Assembly (NCBI GenBank): GCA_014898415.1 | Contig: RCTD01000016.1 | Coordinates: 1,364,001-1,428,000 of the forward strand | DNA from: Stromatinia cepivora | Lineage: Eukaryota; Ascomycota; Leotiomycetes; Helotiales; Sclerotiniaceae | Direction: 5' to 3' | Length of the DNA: 64,000 bases | Shown here: positions 45,721-59,939 of the stretch, piece after piece | How positions within the stretch are numbered: the first letter of the stretch is position 1 | How the letters are laid out: each line of letters begins with the position of its first letter | The notes under the pieces: generated by a model | Told to the model about the DNA's origin: nothing | The model's database searches: none | Seen by the model: the letters and a program-made list of their open reading frames with translations, nothing else | Program-made: the position numbers and the translations under genes

Positions 45721-47247
45721 AAAACATGATTTTTTTGTATTTCGTTAAACTCCTAAATGATTAAAATCTTAAAATTCAATCGATGACGAAATCAAATCGA
45801 ATTTAAATGAATTCTTTATAATATAATTACTAATCAATTCTATTATATTCAATATAAATCTTAATGAATTTTGAAATATAATTATTGATATAATTTTTTG
45901 AAATACAAAAACTAGAAGCTAATATTTTTAACTTCATAAACTTCGAAATATCATACTTTTTATCACTCACTTTTAATTAAATTAATATAATTTTAAAATC
46001 AAATTCTTTTCGAAATAATTAAATTATTAATTGATAAAAACTATATCTTCAATTTCAAGAATTATACTAACTTTATTATGAAATTAAAGATATTGAAATA
46101 TTCTGAATTGATTGATTTCAATGAAAAATTTATAAGATAAAAAGTTATATTTTGAAAGTTAGTTATATATATAAGTGTAATATTATAGTAGAGACTATAT
46201 AGATCAGAACTTTTCTCGGAAAAGTTATATATGATTTTTAGAATTTCTTAAAATATTAAAATACTTCTTGAAACAATCAATAAAATAAAATTGAAAAAGA
46301 TATTAAAATAATATCAATTATAAATTTTTTAATAATAATAATAATAATCCTCCGGAGAACGAACTACGAGGTAGGTTTTGAGATACAAGAAAAATCATTC
46401 GAGGAGTAGAAGCGATACGAATTATTTTTCAGACACCGAGGGGCCGAACTCAAGACTCGTTTAATCTTTTATACTATATAAAAATTTAAAATTATAGTAC
46501 TTCATACGCATCCACGAACTTTGATTCGAAATATCACGTGTAATCTTTCGAAATTAAGAATAATATTAATAAAATAATTATAAGTATTAAATCTTTTAAA
46601 TAATATAATTTTTGTATTCATAAGATATAAAATTATTTATTAATTATTAATTAATAATTATTAGAGGTTATGTATTTATAAGGTGATAAACTTTATAATA
46701 TAGAAATAATAGTTCAGAGATTATAATGAAATAAATAAGTATGAAATTATAATAGTAAAAAAAGAGTTATATAATGATATTATATTGTATATAGATAATA
46801 ATACTGAATAATATTAGATATAGATTCTTAATCTTCAATATTGAGAGTATAATTTTCCTATATATCTTTTCTGAATTCTTCTATATATTAATATTTTATT
46901 TTCATTTGTTGATTTAAATAAAAGTTTATTATTCTAATTATTTTGATTAGTATTATAAAGGTTCTTTATTTGAATACTCCTGATATTCGATTAATTAAAT
47001 TTCTTTATTTGAACATCTCTAAATTCGATAGTTTCGTGTATATTAGTAAATTCATAGAATTTAAATTTATATTTGTATATCGAATAATTAGATTATATAT
47101 AATATATTAATGAATTTAATCAATTTGATCAATTTGATCAATTTGATCAATTAAATTAATCAAATTGACTAAATTAATTAAATTGATTAAAACGGTCTAA
47201 TTGATTATATTGATTATATTGATTTTATTATTCAGAATAAGTATAAT
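45721..47247. other. AT-rich repeat-derived sequence left of the retrotransposon nest
   Basis: No gene. It includes a less AT-rich relic at about 46345-46460, an (AAT)n run at 46329-46347, the dispersed repeat at 46830-47020 shared with 15355-15560, and a TCAATTTGATCAATT tandem at 47115-47220 that resembles the TTTGGTCAATT tandem inside the chromovirus (60285-60580). Confidence 0.5.
46830..47020 (+). repeat. dispersed AT-rich repeat, second copy
   Basis: Same orientation and strong similarity to 15355-15560. Family unknown. Confidence 0.6.
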
Positions 47248-47413
47248 TGTTAACTTTTGGTACGGGAAGTAGTAGTATTGTTGATTATATAAGTTGAACT
47301 AAGGATCTATTATTCTAATAGAAATAGAATTGAAGTTATTCCCAAATATGATCTGTATATTATTGTGATTACATAATCTTAATTCTAATCCTATAATAGT
47401 CTCATTTCCAACA
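47248..47413 (-). repeat. LTR of copia copy 1
   Basis: 166 bp, the same length as the LTR at 49228-49393. The purine-rich tract on the minus strand (AATAAGGGAG) lies immediately before the LTR's minus-strand TG start, as expected for a 3' LTR. Confidence 0.8.
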
Positions 47414-49227
47414 CTCCCTTATTAAGAATATCCTATTCGATCCTCCTAAATTACTAATCCTAACATTTTCTTGAATTTTTCGAAAACAATCCTTACATAA
47501 AACTTCGTTATTCCGTCGATAACTATATTATATATATTGATATAATTAATAACGATTTTCTCCTTTTCTATCAAATCCCTAATGAAATAATAATTGATAT
47601 CTATATATTTGAATCATTCATACAAATATAAATTCTTAGTTAAAACTAAAACACCCTAATTATCATCAAACATCTGAATCATATCTCTGTTCTTTTCAAT
47701 ATAATTTGATTTGAATAAATCTTTGAGTATTTATACAATCTATCTTCTTTGTTTATTGAATATTATTATTATAATATATTCTGATTCTATATTAGAAATA
47801 ACCATAAACATTTGTTTCTTGTTAATCTATAATATAAAACCTTTATAGAATATTACAATTTTCCCTAAAACACTTTTCCGATTATATTTGTTATTCATTC
47901 AATTTGTATTTATATATATCTTTATTATATTATCAAATATATTATATTCTTTACAAATATCAGATTGTACTCCCTTTGATCCGAACCATAACTTTTGTTT
48001 GATTATTAATCATAGATATCATATCAGATTCTTCAAAATTATAATATAATATTTTACTAGTTTTGCTATAAATTATAAAAATCTTCCAATTGAGAATACT
48101 ATATCTAATCAAATATACACCATTGAATAAATCACACTTCCTATTCATTATTAATATTCATTCATATCTATTAATTCATCATCATCAATTATTAACCAGA
48201 AATAAATATAATCCATTATTAACAATTTCTTAACTTGATATTATCTATATATAATACCATATTTGATTAATATAACATCAAAATATTCTTCTTAATCTAT
48301 AATTAATATATATACTTTTCTATTATAAATAACCCTAACATTTAAGATCTTACTAATCTCCCCTAAATTCTTAATATTAAAACAAACTAATAGCTTTTCA
48401 TCGAATTAAATAATTTGCAATAATATATACAACATAATAACAATATCATTAATATATATCAATAATATTATATCATAATCTTTAGATATATACAAATATA
48501 AATCTACCAAACTTTATATAAAATCTATATCTAAAAGTTCTTTCTTTAATAATAAACTTCAATCCCTTTCAATTTATTTCAAATTATATAGATTTCGTAG
48601 GATTCGTAATATATATTCCTTTTCGATTTTAATATTTTAAAATAATTCGAAATAGATTTCTTCCTTCAAATATAATTCAATAAAAATATTTTTGATATTG
48701 AAATATAAGTATTCCAAATTTTCTTTTGTAATAATAATTAAGAATAATTTGAATATATTTAACTTTATTATTGATACAAATATTTTGTTATAATCTTTTC
48801 CTAATACTTAATTGAACCTTTGAATCACTAATCTTATCTTGAATTGTTTTATTTTGTTATTCTTTGTTTTAATTATAAATATCTATTTCATCGAAACCAG
48901 ATTATTTCCTTTAGGGAATATATATTCTTCCCAAATATTATTTTGAATCAAAGATATAATTTCCTTTTGGATAATTTCCTTTTATTTTTCAAAATATCCT
49001 TAATTCGATATTGCTTCCTTATAAGTTCTTAGTATTTTGATTCCTAGAATTTCTTTGATCGAATATATTATACCTTTTGTATTGTTTATATTTATTAACG
49101 AAATCATGAAATCTGAAACGATTTTATTTTTAATATAAAGATTTATCTTATAAATAATTGGAATTGTAATTATAATATATTCTATATTTTCTTGAGTTTT
49201 GATCTGTATAAATATTATAATCAATAC
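47248..49227 (-). mobile_element. Ty1/copia copy 1, 3' part only, split by copy 2
   Basis: Begins with a 166-bp LTR (47248-47413, TGTTAAC…CCAACA as read on plus) and continues for about 1.8 kb colinear with the second copia copy. The colinearity ends exactly where the LTR of copy 2 begins at 49228. Coding sense is minus. The remainder of copy 1 should lie beyond the right window edge. Confidence 0.8.
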
Positions 49228-49393
49228 TGTTAAGTTTTGGTGCAGGAAGTAGTAGTATTGTTGACTATATAAATTGAACTAAGGATCTATAATTCTAATA
49301 GAAATAGAATTGAAATTATCCCCAAATATAATCTATACACCATTGTAATCATATAACCTCAATTCTAATCCTATAATAACCTCATTTCCAATA
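49228..49393 (-). repeat. 3' LTR of copia copy 2
   Basis: 166 bp; TGTTAAGTTTTGG start, CCAATA end (CA changed to TA). Matches 47248-47413 and 63841-64000. Confidence 0.87.
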
Positions 49394-49616
49394 TTCCCTT
49401 ATTGAGGATATCCTATTCGATCCTTCTAAACTATTAATCCTAACATTTTCTTGAATCTTTCGAAAGTAATCCTTATACAAGATTTCATTATTCTATTAAT
49501 AACCATATTGTATATATTAATATAACTAATAATGATTTTCTCCTTTTCTATTAAATCCCTAATGAAATGATAATTGATATTTATATATTTGGATCGTTTA
49601 TATAAATATAGATTCT

Positions 49617-49779
49617 TGTTGGATTTTGGATCATACCGTATATCTAAGCATGGGACTATACTATAATGGGATTAGCCTGTATGTGATTCTACCGAATCAC
49701 ATAACCTGTATAATAGCTTCTAATTAGATAATCTTATAAAAATAATGCTTTCCCATCTATTCAATATAATTTGTTAATA
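49617..49779 (+). repeat. left LTR of the small LTR element
   Basis: 163 bp, TGTTGGATTTTGG start and GTTAATA end. Pairs with 51711-51873, differing mostly by transitions. Confidence 0.88.
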
Positions 49780-51710
49780 GGTTATAAGCCCAGATTCTGT
49801 ATATCATTGTATAATTTAGGGTTAATCTTTCAGGGTAAAAGATCAAATCCTTGATAGATTTAGTAGAATAAATAAACAAGGTTGATACAATTAAGCGAGA
49901 AAGCCCGCTATATTAAATATATCTGTAAAATGGAATCGAATAAAATCATAGATTATTCAATGGACAAGCAAGGAAGTTTGTTATATTAAATATATTAGCA
50001 AAATTGAATTTCAATAATATAGCTAATACGGGAAAACCCGTTTTAGGAAATTATTTAGATAGAAGATGCTATTTTTTTATATCCTTTTTTTGACAATTCG
50101 AAAATCAATTGATTCTTTCAATATCTTTTTTTTCTTTCGGAAGTTTCTTTGTTTTGAAATAAATATTCTATAAAGCAAAGTAAGCTTTTCGAAACCTTTT
50201 TAGATAAGATTCGAATATTCCTGTTCTTTGAATACTTTTGATCCTTATATAGTTGATAGATTCCCTGTAGAAAATTTAATAGGAGTATTGGAAATTATAT
50301 TTTTAATATAGTTTTTTAAAGAATTATGAAATCCATATTTGTTTTTGTTTTAGATATTTTGAGGATTTGTCTTCAAAATCTATTATATCTTTTTGTTCAG
50401 TTTTAAATAATTATAAATTTATTTTGCTTTTTGATTCTATTGAAATAAACTTATCAGCAAAATTTAAGACAGTCTTAAATTTTGCTTTCGGTATAGATTC
50501 AGGATCTACAGAAATTGACTTTTGAATTGGAACCTTTGGAATGATGGATTTGATATCTAAAGTATTCTTGGAATTTATTATATTATATTGAAGAGATATT
50601 ACTATTTTTGTTTTGAAAAATAATGCTTCTATTTTAGAGAAGTATTCTTTATATTCTTTTTAGGGATTCTCTATTAATATTTAACCCTTTCTTTAATCAT
50701 TATTTCTTTATATTGTTATTAATATCTTCGATATCTTTTTGTTCTTTTTTTTTATAATTATAATTATCAGTTTCATTATCTTTTGATATATTGCTTATTA
50801 TATATTACCTCAATTCTATTTTGTTCTTATCTTCAGATCAATATTATTTCGTTATATCTTCATATTCAATGTTTACAACAATAACTATACTAACAATCAT
50901 AAAAAAAAAGGAAAATATCCCTGATAAGGAAACCAGAGATGGAACTAGAAGCGATTACAAGAGAAACTGGAAATGGAATCAAAAAAGGAGATTGTATACC
51001 GAAAAATATATAAAGCGATATATTAGAAGAAATAAACGACTACATTAATAATAAAAGAATGTATATCCAAATAAAAGGAGTATTAGGCTCTATTATATAA
51101 TATATAGAGATCACTAGATATTTAACCAAATATAATATTAGAGATTAACAGATATCATAGCTTTTTGGAGCTGATAGCCAATAAAGCTTACCAACTAGTA
51201 TATAAAGACCATTAATACCTAAACAAGTATAGTATTAGAGGTCGATAGATATAATGATTCCCTGAAGCAAGAACTACTAGTTAGTAGCCTACCAATCATC
51301 CTGACTGATAACTAATTATACTTTTACTACAAAAGGAAGAATTATGAATATAACTTTATAAAATATATTGTTTTATTAAAAAGAGACATCTATACTGCAA
51401 TATAGGGTCAAAAACTCTAGCCCAATATAATTAAAGGATTGAAAGCAGGAGAGATGGATTTCCTTTAATTTTTATTATGAAAAAAGGAATACTGATTATC
51501 CTTTAAAGATTATTATATTATCATAAAACAATCATTCTATTCGAAATAATCTTATTAAATCTTGAATCTTAAAAGATTTAGTAAAGGAATGATTATTCAA
51601 CATTATTAGCTTTTTATTTCAAACTAACATTGCTCAACTCGATTTAAACCAATTGTGGTATTTATAGTTTAGCCCTTTCTGCTTTTATATATATTACGCT
51701 TCTAAAGGAA

Positions 51711-51873
51711 TATTGGATTTTGGATTATACCGTATATCTAAGCATAGGACTATACTATAATAGAATTAGCCTGCATATAATTCTACCGAATCATACAACC
51801 TGTATAATAGCTTCTAGCCAGATAACCTTATAAAAATAATGCTTTCCCACCCACTCAATATGACTTGTTAACA
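51711..51873 (+). repeat. right LTR of the small LTR element
   Basis: 163 bp, TATTGGATTTTGG start (TG changed to TA), GTTAACA end. Confidence 0.88.
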
Positions 51874-52599
51874 ATTCTTAATTAAAGTTCAAACACCCTA
51901 ATTGTTATTAAATATCTAAATTATATCTCTATTCTTTTCAATATAATTTAATTTGAATAAATCTTTGAGTACTTATACAATTCATCTTTTTTATTTGGTA
52001 AATATTATTATTATAATATATTCTGATTCTGTATTAAAGGTAATTACAAATATTTATTTCTTGTTAATTTACAATATAAAGCTTTTATAGAATATTACAA
52101 CTCTCTTTAAAACATTTTTTCGGTTATATTTGTTATTAATTCAATTTATATCTATATATATCTTTATTATATTGTCAAATATATTATATTCTTTATAGAT
52201 ATCAGATTGTACTTTTTTTAGTCCAAATTATAATTTCTGTTTGATTGTTAATTATAGATATCGTATCAGATTCTTCAAAGCTATAGTATAATGTTTTATT
52301 GGTTTTATTATAAATTATAAAAATCTTTCAACTAAGAATACTATATTTGGTTAAATATATATTATTAGATGAATTACACTTCCTATTCATTGTTGATATT
52401 CATTTACATCTACCAATTCATTATCATCGATTGCTGGCCAGAGATAGATATAATCCATTATTGACAGTTTCTTGGTTTGGTATTGTTTATATATAATACT
52501 ATATTTGATTAATATAATGTTGAAATATTCTTCTTGATCTATAGTTAATATATATACTTTTTTATCGCGAATAACTTTAATATTTAGGATTTTACTAAT

Positions 52600-53100
52600 C
52601 TTTTTTAGATTTTTGATATTAAAACAAACTGATAACTTTTTATCGAATCAAATGATTTACGATAATATATATAATACAATAACGATATCGTTGATATATA
52701 CCAGTAATATTATATTACGATCTTTGGATATATATAGATATGAATCTATTAAACTTTATACAAAATCTATATTTAAAAGTTCTTTCTTTAATAATAAATT
52801 CCAATCCCTTTCAGTTTGCTTCAAATTATATAGATTTCGTAGGGTTTGTAATATATATCCTTTTTCGATTTTGATATTTTGAAATGGTTCGAGGTAGATC
52901 TTTTCCTTCAAGTGCGATTCAATAAAGGCATTTTTGATATCGAAATATAAACATTCCAAATTTTTCTTTGCGATAATAATTAGAAATAATCTGAATATAT
53001 CTAATTTCATTATTGATATAAATGTTTCATTGTAATTTTTTCCTAGTATTTGATTAAACCTTTGAATTACTAATCTTGTTTTGAATCATTTTATTTTATT
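52600..53100 (-). pseudogene. copia reverse transcriptase fragment
   Basis: The open part at 53010-52756 reads MKLDIFRLFLIIIAKKN…, then FDIKNAF, KEKIYLEP and LYNLKQTERDW. These match the copia RT blocks (DVKNAFL, VYMEQP, LYGLKQA.R.W). Frames on either side are broken. The matching region of copy 1 is more decayed. Confidence 0.85.
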
Positions 53101-53952
53101 ATTTTTAATCTTGATTATAAATATTTATTTTATCGAAATTAGATTACTTTCTTTAAGGAATATATATTCTTCCCAAATATTATTTTGAATCAAAAATATG
53201 ATTTCCTTTTGGATAACTTCCTTTTATTTTTCAGAGTATTCTTGATCCGATATTGTTTCTTTATAAATTCTTGGTATTTTGATTTTCAAAACTTCTTTGA
53301 TCGGATATATTATACCTTTTGTATTATTTATATCTATCAACGAAATTATAAAATCTAAAACGATTTTGTTTTTGATATAAAGATTTATCTTATAAATGAT
53401 TAAAATTGTAATTATAATATATTCTATACTTTCTTGAGTTTTGATCTATATAGATATTATAATCAATACCCTTATAATCTTGTTTTCCTGTTTTTCTTTA
53501 GGATTTTGTTCTATATCTTTTTTCCGTTTTTGTATTAGATATTTTAAGGGTTCGTTTTCAAGGTTTATTATATCCTTTTATTCGATTTTAAATGATTATG
53601 GATTTATTTCGTTTTTTGATTTTATTGAAATAAATTTATCAACAAAATTTAAGATGATCTTAAATTTTGCTTTTAGTATAGATTCAAGGTTTGTAAAAGT
53701 TGATTTTTGGATTGGAACCTTTGGAATAATAGATTCGATATCTGAAATATTTTTGGAAAAAGATTCTTGATTTATCTTTTAGATATTGTTATTTTTATTT
53801 TTATTGTATATTAATATTAATATATCTAATTTATTTGATTTCAATTCGATAATTGGGATACTTGATATAATTATTGAATTCAGTATAATATCTATTGAAG
53901 AGAATATTTGGAATGAAGGTGATATAGATATTATATTTGATATTAAAGATAG

Positions 53953-54234
53953 TGTCACGAATCGTGAACCACAGGAGGCTAACCACGTGATACCTCTTAT
54001 CTCCCATATCAATTTATGAGCTGATCATCTGTGTGCATACGTTATGAATCATACGATTTAGTATGGTAAAATGGTAACTCTAATAATGCTTATGCACAAC
54101 CCTGCAGTCTATAAATGAATATTTGTGTATATATATCTAATCACTCTTTACAAATCATAATTCTTTAGTTGTAGATTCTAAAGAATATAATTGATCCTGT
54201 TTATTCAGCTTTATTATGGCTTTTGTGCGTTATA
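53953..54234 (+). repeat. 5' LTR of the chromovirus
   Basis: 282 bp, TGTCACGAATCGTGAACC start, GTTATA end. Less RIP-altered than the right LTR. Confidence 0.93.
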
Positions 54235-54299
54235 TTATCTACAACTTATTTACAAGTATCCGGCTATCTAATGACCTTTTAAATAATATTTCATTTTAA

Positions 54300-55950
54300 T
54301 AATACCTTTTTAGATGAACTTTTACAAATATTATATTCAGAGGAAGAAGATCTATTCCAATCTAATCGATGAAGATATAAACACTTTTAGAAATGTATTA
54401 TCATTTTCATAATACAACGAATTCCTTCTCCTATATGCTCTGAACCTTCGAAAGCATATTCTGAGGAACCCTTTCCTTCTCCTCAATTATTTCAACAATC
54501 CTTCGAAGAAAATATGAATACAGGATTGGATAATGTTATTATTGAAAGAAAGAAGATTGGTAAAGAAAAGATTCCAATATATAAAGCCGATATTCTCAGC
54601 AGTTCAATTGTTTCTTCCGAATCACTATTACAATTACAAGATTTTTATATAATGGTTATAAATTTGAAAGAGAAGAATCGATAATTGAAAGTTATAATAA
54701 CAACGAATTCTGCAATAATACAATCTCCTTTTGAACCCTAAATAATATTTATACAGGTATTTAAATCAATAGTAGTATTTGGGATTCCCTTTATTCCCTT
54801 AATCGAAACCCAAGGATCTTTATTTAAACAAACCTGAAGATCCCAAAGTCAAAGGAAGAAAACTTTAATCAAACAATCTAATTATTAAGGGCTTTTCGAG
54901 GATTCTCTTTCCCTTTCAGAAAATAACGATTCATTTAATAATTAAGGGTCCCTTTATTCAAGAAGTCGATCTAATTGATCAAGATTGTATTCCTGTATTA
55001 ATTATAATTTGTAGTAAAATGCATATATACCAAAACTTATAAATCTTATTACTAAATTTAATAATAATATTGAATCTAAAGTTAATTTGTAGTAATTATT
55101 AGTTATAAAATGATTTAAACTGTATACTATATCATTTAAAAGTGAAATGTAATGTTGTGTATATATAATCGATCAAACCGAATCGGAAGTATAAGTATAT
55201 TATCATGCTTTTTATATATGAGTGCTCCGATTCATGGTATTCGAATTGGTCGAACAATTTATAGTGATCTATCGGAACCCGATTGAAGTCGATAATACTT
55301 GTTCTCAATACAAGATATAGATTATACCTAATACGATTCGATATAGCAACTTTTTAGAATAATATAGGAAGTTCAGATTACTTGTTACCCAAATAGAGAT
55401 TATCGATGATAAGGTCCTATTTAGAGATCTCGAATGGAAGATTTCCGATTTTCTTTTGTAAGTGGTAACAATATTTATCAAGGATTGCAAGACTATAGAA
55501 GAACTCGTGAATATATTTACTAAAATAAATCAAAATGAAATTTCATTACAAAAATGAAATCGATATTGTATTGATCGAGAAGCTTTTGTAGTTACTTGTA
55601 AACCAATGGTTATTACAAACCCCTTATAACCCTTTCGGAATTTTAATAGCTTCAATTTTGGAACCTTTATATTCCCGAAACCATTTCCATTCTGGAATAC
55701 CCCTCCCGGATATACTGGCCTTATTGTACTCAATAATTATTCGAACTTCAAATACTCATCGTTTTCTCCCTTTCCTGGAGCAGTATATATATCGATGCTT
55801 TGTATCGATAACCTTAATGAGATCGAGATGGTACAAAAAGAAGTAGAAGAATTCGAAGAATATCGGGATGCCGAAAAAGACTTTAGTTTAGAAGTTACAA
55901 TTGAAATCATACAGAATACCCGCTTAGAAAAAGAAAAGTATTTAAAACCA
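54300..55950 (+). pseudogene. chromovirus gag region, decayed
   Basis: The region between the 5' LTR and the protease has many stops and no full-length frame. Its place in the element and short Glu/Ser-rich and Arg-rich stretches (around 54330-54620 and 55660-55850) suit gag, but no CCHC knuckle could be identified. Assigned by position. Confidence 0.5.
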
Positions 55951-55999
55951 AATGTTTAAACTTCATTTCTATTCTAAGTATTATATAGGATATGAGATT

Positions 56000-58900
56000 T
56001 CTTGATCTAATCAAGCTTATAGGAGAAAAAGCATTTATCCTCCCCTATAACCTTTCGAAAAATAGTTATATTTATCGATTAAAAGTATTTATTGACTTTG
56101 GAGTAAATAGATTTGCTTTTATTAATATTATACTTCTTATTTATTTATTTCTTATATTTAAATTTAAAATTATATTGTTTGAAACTTCAATTAAAATTAA
56201 AGAGTATAATGATATACAAGGCCATATTATTACCTATTTCATATTCCTTAATTTAATGGTCGATAATTGTGAATAATCTTTTGTCCTTTTCTTTATTACT
56301 GAATTAAGAAATTATAATGTTATTTTAGGTAGATTTTGGTTATTAGAGATTCGAACGAAGTTTGATTGTTTCAATAAACATCTTGAATGGTTTAAAGAGA
56401 GACCCTATATCATCTTCTATTCGAATAATTTCTTTGTTATTCAATCATCCTTTTGCAAATGGAAGATTGATCGATTAATCCAACAAGATGCTGATCGATG
56501 AAATGATCAATTCGAAGAATATTGGAATCGAAGAAATTCACAATTAAACAGATCAATTGTAATTGATAATATATAATAAAAACCTTCAAATATAAATGTA
56601 ATATAGATTTTTGTTGAAAAGGAAGAGGTTCTGATTCCTTTCAAGTTTAATCCATTTCCTTTCCAACCAATCACATCACCATTGTAGATCTACGAATGCC
56701 TCCTCTGTATATCGCCCGAAGTCCTCGATTTATATGTATTCAAACCCGATAAGTTTCAATTAAAATACAAGAGAAATGAACAAATTGAACTTTTTATTAT
56801 TACTCTGAAAAAACTCGATGATGTGATAGACTTTTAATGGAACGAACGATATATGGAAGAGAGAGTGCTAATTGCCTTAATCGAATTCAAGAATACGAAA
56901 GTTCGAAAGAAATTTGATCGAGTATTAACCAAAATCGATTTAGAATCTGAAATACTATCTGAATATCGATAATATCATTGAATTTTTTTTAAGTATAAAT
57001 CAAATATTTTGCTTTCTAATCGATCTTATAATTATAAAATCATATTGAAAAGTAAAGGAGAATAAGTTTTGTATTATAATCCGTTTTATAAGATGTTCTT
57101 AAAACAATTGGAAATCGTTAAAGAATATATTATAGATAATTTTAATAAAGGTTTTATTGAATCTAATTAAGTTTTTTATATTGTACCTATTTTATTCGTT
57201 AAGAAACCCAATGGTAATTTGAGGTTCTGTATAAACTTCAGATTATTGAATTCCTTGATATATAAGGATCGGTATCCCTTCCCTTCTTGGTTTTCCGGTG
57301 TTAAGATCTTTATCAAACTCGATATTCGTCAAGCTTTTTATCGTATAAGAATGGATCCTGCTTCGGAAGAGTATACTACTTTCCGAATCCGATACGGATC
57401 ATACAAATACAAGGTCATATTATTCGGATTAATGAATAATTTTGTAATCTATTAGTATTATATGAATAATGTTTTATTCAATTATCTAGATATCTTCTAT
57501 ACAATATATCTCGATAATATTCTAATCTATTTTGAGAACGAAGAAGAGTATCAAATTTATATCAAATTAATTCTTGAATGATTAGAAGTTATTGATCTAC
57601 AAGTAGATCTCAAGAAATATAAATTCAATGTTATATATATCAAATACTTGGGTTTTATTATCTTTATTAAAGGAATAAAAATGAACCCTGAAAAAATTAA
57701 GGTAATTGAGAATTGAACCTTTTCGATAACAATGAAAAAAATCCAATCATTCTTTGGTTTTTGCAATTTTTATCGATAATTTATTAAGGACTACAGTATA
57801 ATAACGAAACCTTTCAACGAACTCATTAAAGCAAATATTAAATTCATATTCAACGAAGTATACCAAAATGTATTCAATATTTTAAAGAAAAAGCTTATCT
57901 CTGCTCCATTCCTGCAATACTATAATCACCGATTCCCTTGTATATTTGAAATAGATATATCCGATGGAATAGTTGCTAGTATATTATCACAATAGCATAA
58001 CGAAGATTGATTTCCTATAGCTTATTTCTCCAAAACCATAATTGCTATTGAACTGAACTACAAAGTTCATAACAAGGAAATACTATCAATCATTCGATCT
58101 TTCAATTATTAGAAAACGGAATTCATCAATTCACTATATAAAATCAAGGTTTATACCGACTATAAAACCCTCAAATATTTCATGATTACTAAAACTCTCA
58201 ATATCCGATAAATTTGCTAAACAGAAGTTCTAACTGATTATAATTTCATCATTATATACTGCCCTGAAAAAGATAACCCTCTCACCGACACTTTAACCCG
58301 TCGGACCGACGAATTGGACCTCCAGAACCATATCAAGAAGAAGAATCGCCTCCAATAGCTTATTAAAGATAATCAAGTTAATACCGAAATTATAAAAAAA
58401 GTCTTACAAAAGCATTACTTAGATGAAACAACAATTACTAATATCGATTTGAATGAAATCATTCCTCGATTCGATTTAATTAACTATATCATTGAAGCAA
58501 ACAAAACTACAGATAGCTTATTAGCACTTAGAATATAAGCTACCCAAGGTCATAAGTATATATCACTCCAAAATAATCTTTTGTTTTACAATAACCATCT
58601 AATAATACTTAACGTCGATAACCTTCGAATTTACCTGATTCGTGAAATCTATAATTCCGTTTCCATTATTTATTCTAATACAAACAAAATCTACCTTTTA
58701 TTATCTCAACAATATTATTGGTCCAGAATGTATAATATTGTAGCCAGATATATATACAATTATTATATCTACAAATATAGTTCCGTTCTATACAATTGTA
58801 CCCCTGATTTATTATATCCATTTTCGATTCCTAATCGAGTATAGCAATATATCATTATAGATTATTATAGCTTTAATAAGAATAAATATAGATATAACAA

Positions 58901-59939
58901 TGTTTTAATCATTATTGATCGATTAACAAAGTAAATTATCTCTATATCTTATTACAAATCAATCGATGTTCGAGCTCAAATATAACTATATCTTTATTAT
59001 ATATATCGATATTATAATCCCTTTGATATTATAGTATCGAATTGCGGCCCTCAATTCATATTACAATTCTAGAAGGAATTCAGCCAAATCCTAAGAATCG
59101 ATCTCAAACTATTCACTATTTACCATCCCCAAATCGATAATCAAATTGAGATCTATAACCAATACCTTTAATAACAATTAAGGCCGTTTGTTAACTACTA
59201 TCAAAATGATTAATCAGAATTCCTATCTATAATGGATTACGCACAACTTACTCTTCTATACAATTCCTTAGAAGAGTTTATACCCTATAAAACTCTATAC
59301 AGGTATACACCGAAATATACATAGAAATAAAAGGAAAACGCTAATAAACTAATAAACAATATAAATATACATAATGCCTGTATATACACAGAACATAATA
59401 GATTAGCTTTCACACAAACGAAAAAAGGCTTATTGTATATCTAAACCAAAATATCGAAATCCATAAATACTTACCAGTATAAAGTCGATTTCGATATCGA
59501 AGATTATATATAATTCAATATGAAGAGTTATCCTACCCAAAGATTATTTAAGAAACTGGATTTCCCAATTCAAGAAAGATTCAAGATCATTGATCGATCT
59601 GGAAGTTCTTTCAAACTCGAATTCCCGATTACGATGAAAATTCATTCTGTTTTCCTTCCAGATCGATTACACAAAATATATAACGATCCTCTTCCTGATC
59701 AAATATTCGAATTATTTCCGTTTATTAATATAACTGGTAATTCGGAATGGGAAGTGGAGAAGGTTTTAATAGTAAAGAAAGTACGAAAAACCCTATTATA
59801 TAGAATTTCGTGGTTTAATAACAATATCGATTTTACCTGGTATCCTATTTTCGATTTTAAAATATTATTGTATCTCCTACACAATTTTCATCTGGTCAAT
59901 CTAATATTGTCTGGTCCTCCTAATCGATTAATTGATTGA
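56000..59939 (+). pseudogene. chromovirus pol: protease, RT, RNase H, integrase, chromodomain
   Basis: Segments readable between stops: aspartic protease at about 56085-56400 (VFIDFGVNRFAF where family members have DSGAS, then VILGRFWL); RT at 57185-57560 (VKKPNGNLRFCINFRLLN, KLDIRQAFYRIRMDPASEE, YGSYKYKVILFGL and the YLDNILIY box in place of YLDDILIY); RNase H at about 57940-58320; integrase zinc region at 58690-58830 and catalytic core at about 58850-59320 (NCGPQFI where live copies have D.GPQF); chromodomain at about 59748-59849 ([12 protein letters not shown]…YRISWF…TWYP). Stops fall at Gln/Trp codons. The last 139 codons are still open. Confidence 0.92.

Larger units (their letters stand above)
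49617..51873 (+). mobile_element. small 2,257-bp LTR retroelement, non-autonomous
   Basis: Two 163-bp LTRs (49617-49779, 51711-51873) and a 5-bp target duplication ATTCT (49612-49616 and 51874-51878). The sequence after the left LTR, GGTTATAAGCCC, fits the anticodon-half of initiator tRNA-Met used as primer by copia-type elements, with one change. No gag or pol can be read in the interior. About 230 bp at 50345-50575 match copia copy 2 at about 53530-53760. Inserted in copia copy 2. Confidence 0.88.

Noticed and set aside
47100..47230. TTGATCAATT tandem as a possible CRISPR-like array
   Set aside because: Degenerate 10-12 bp units without unique spacers in a eukaryotic AT-rich repeat. A simple tandem repeat.
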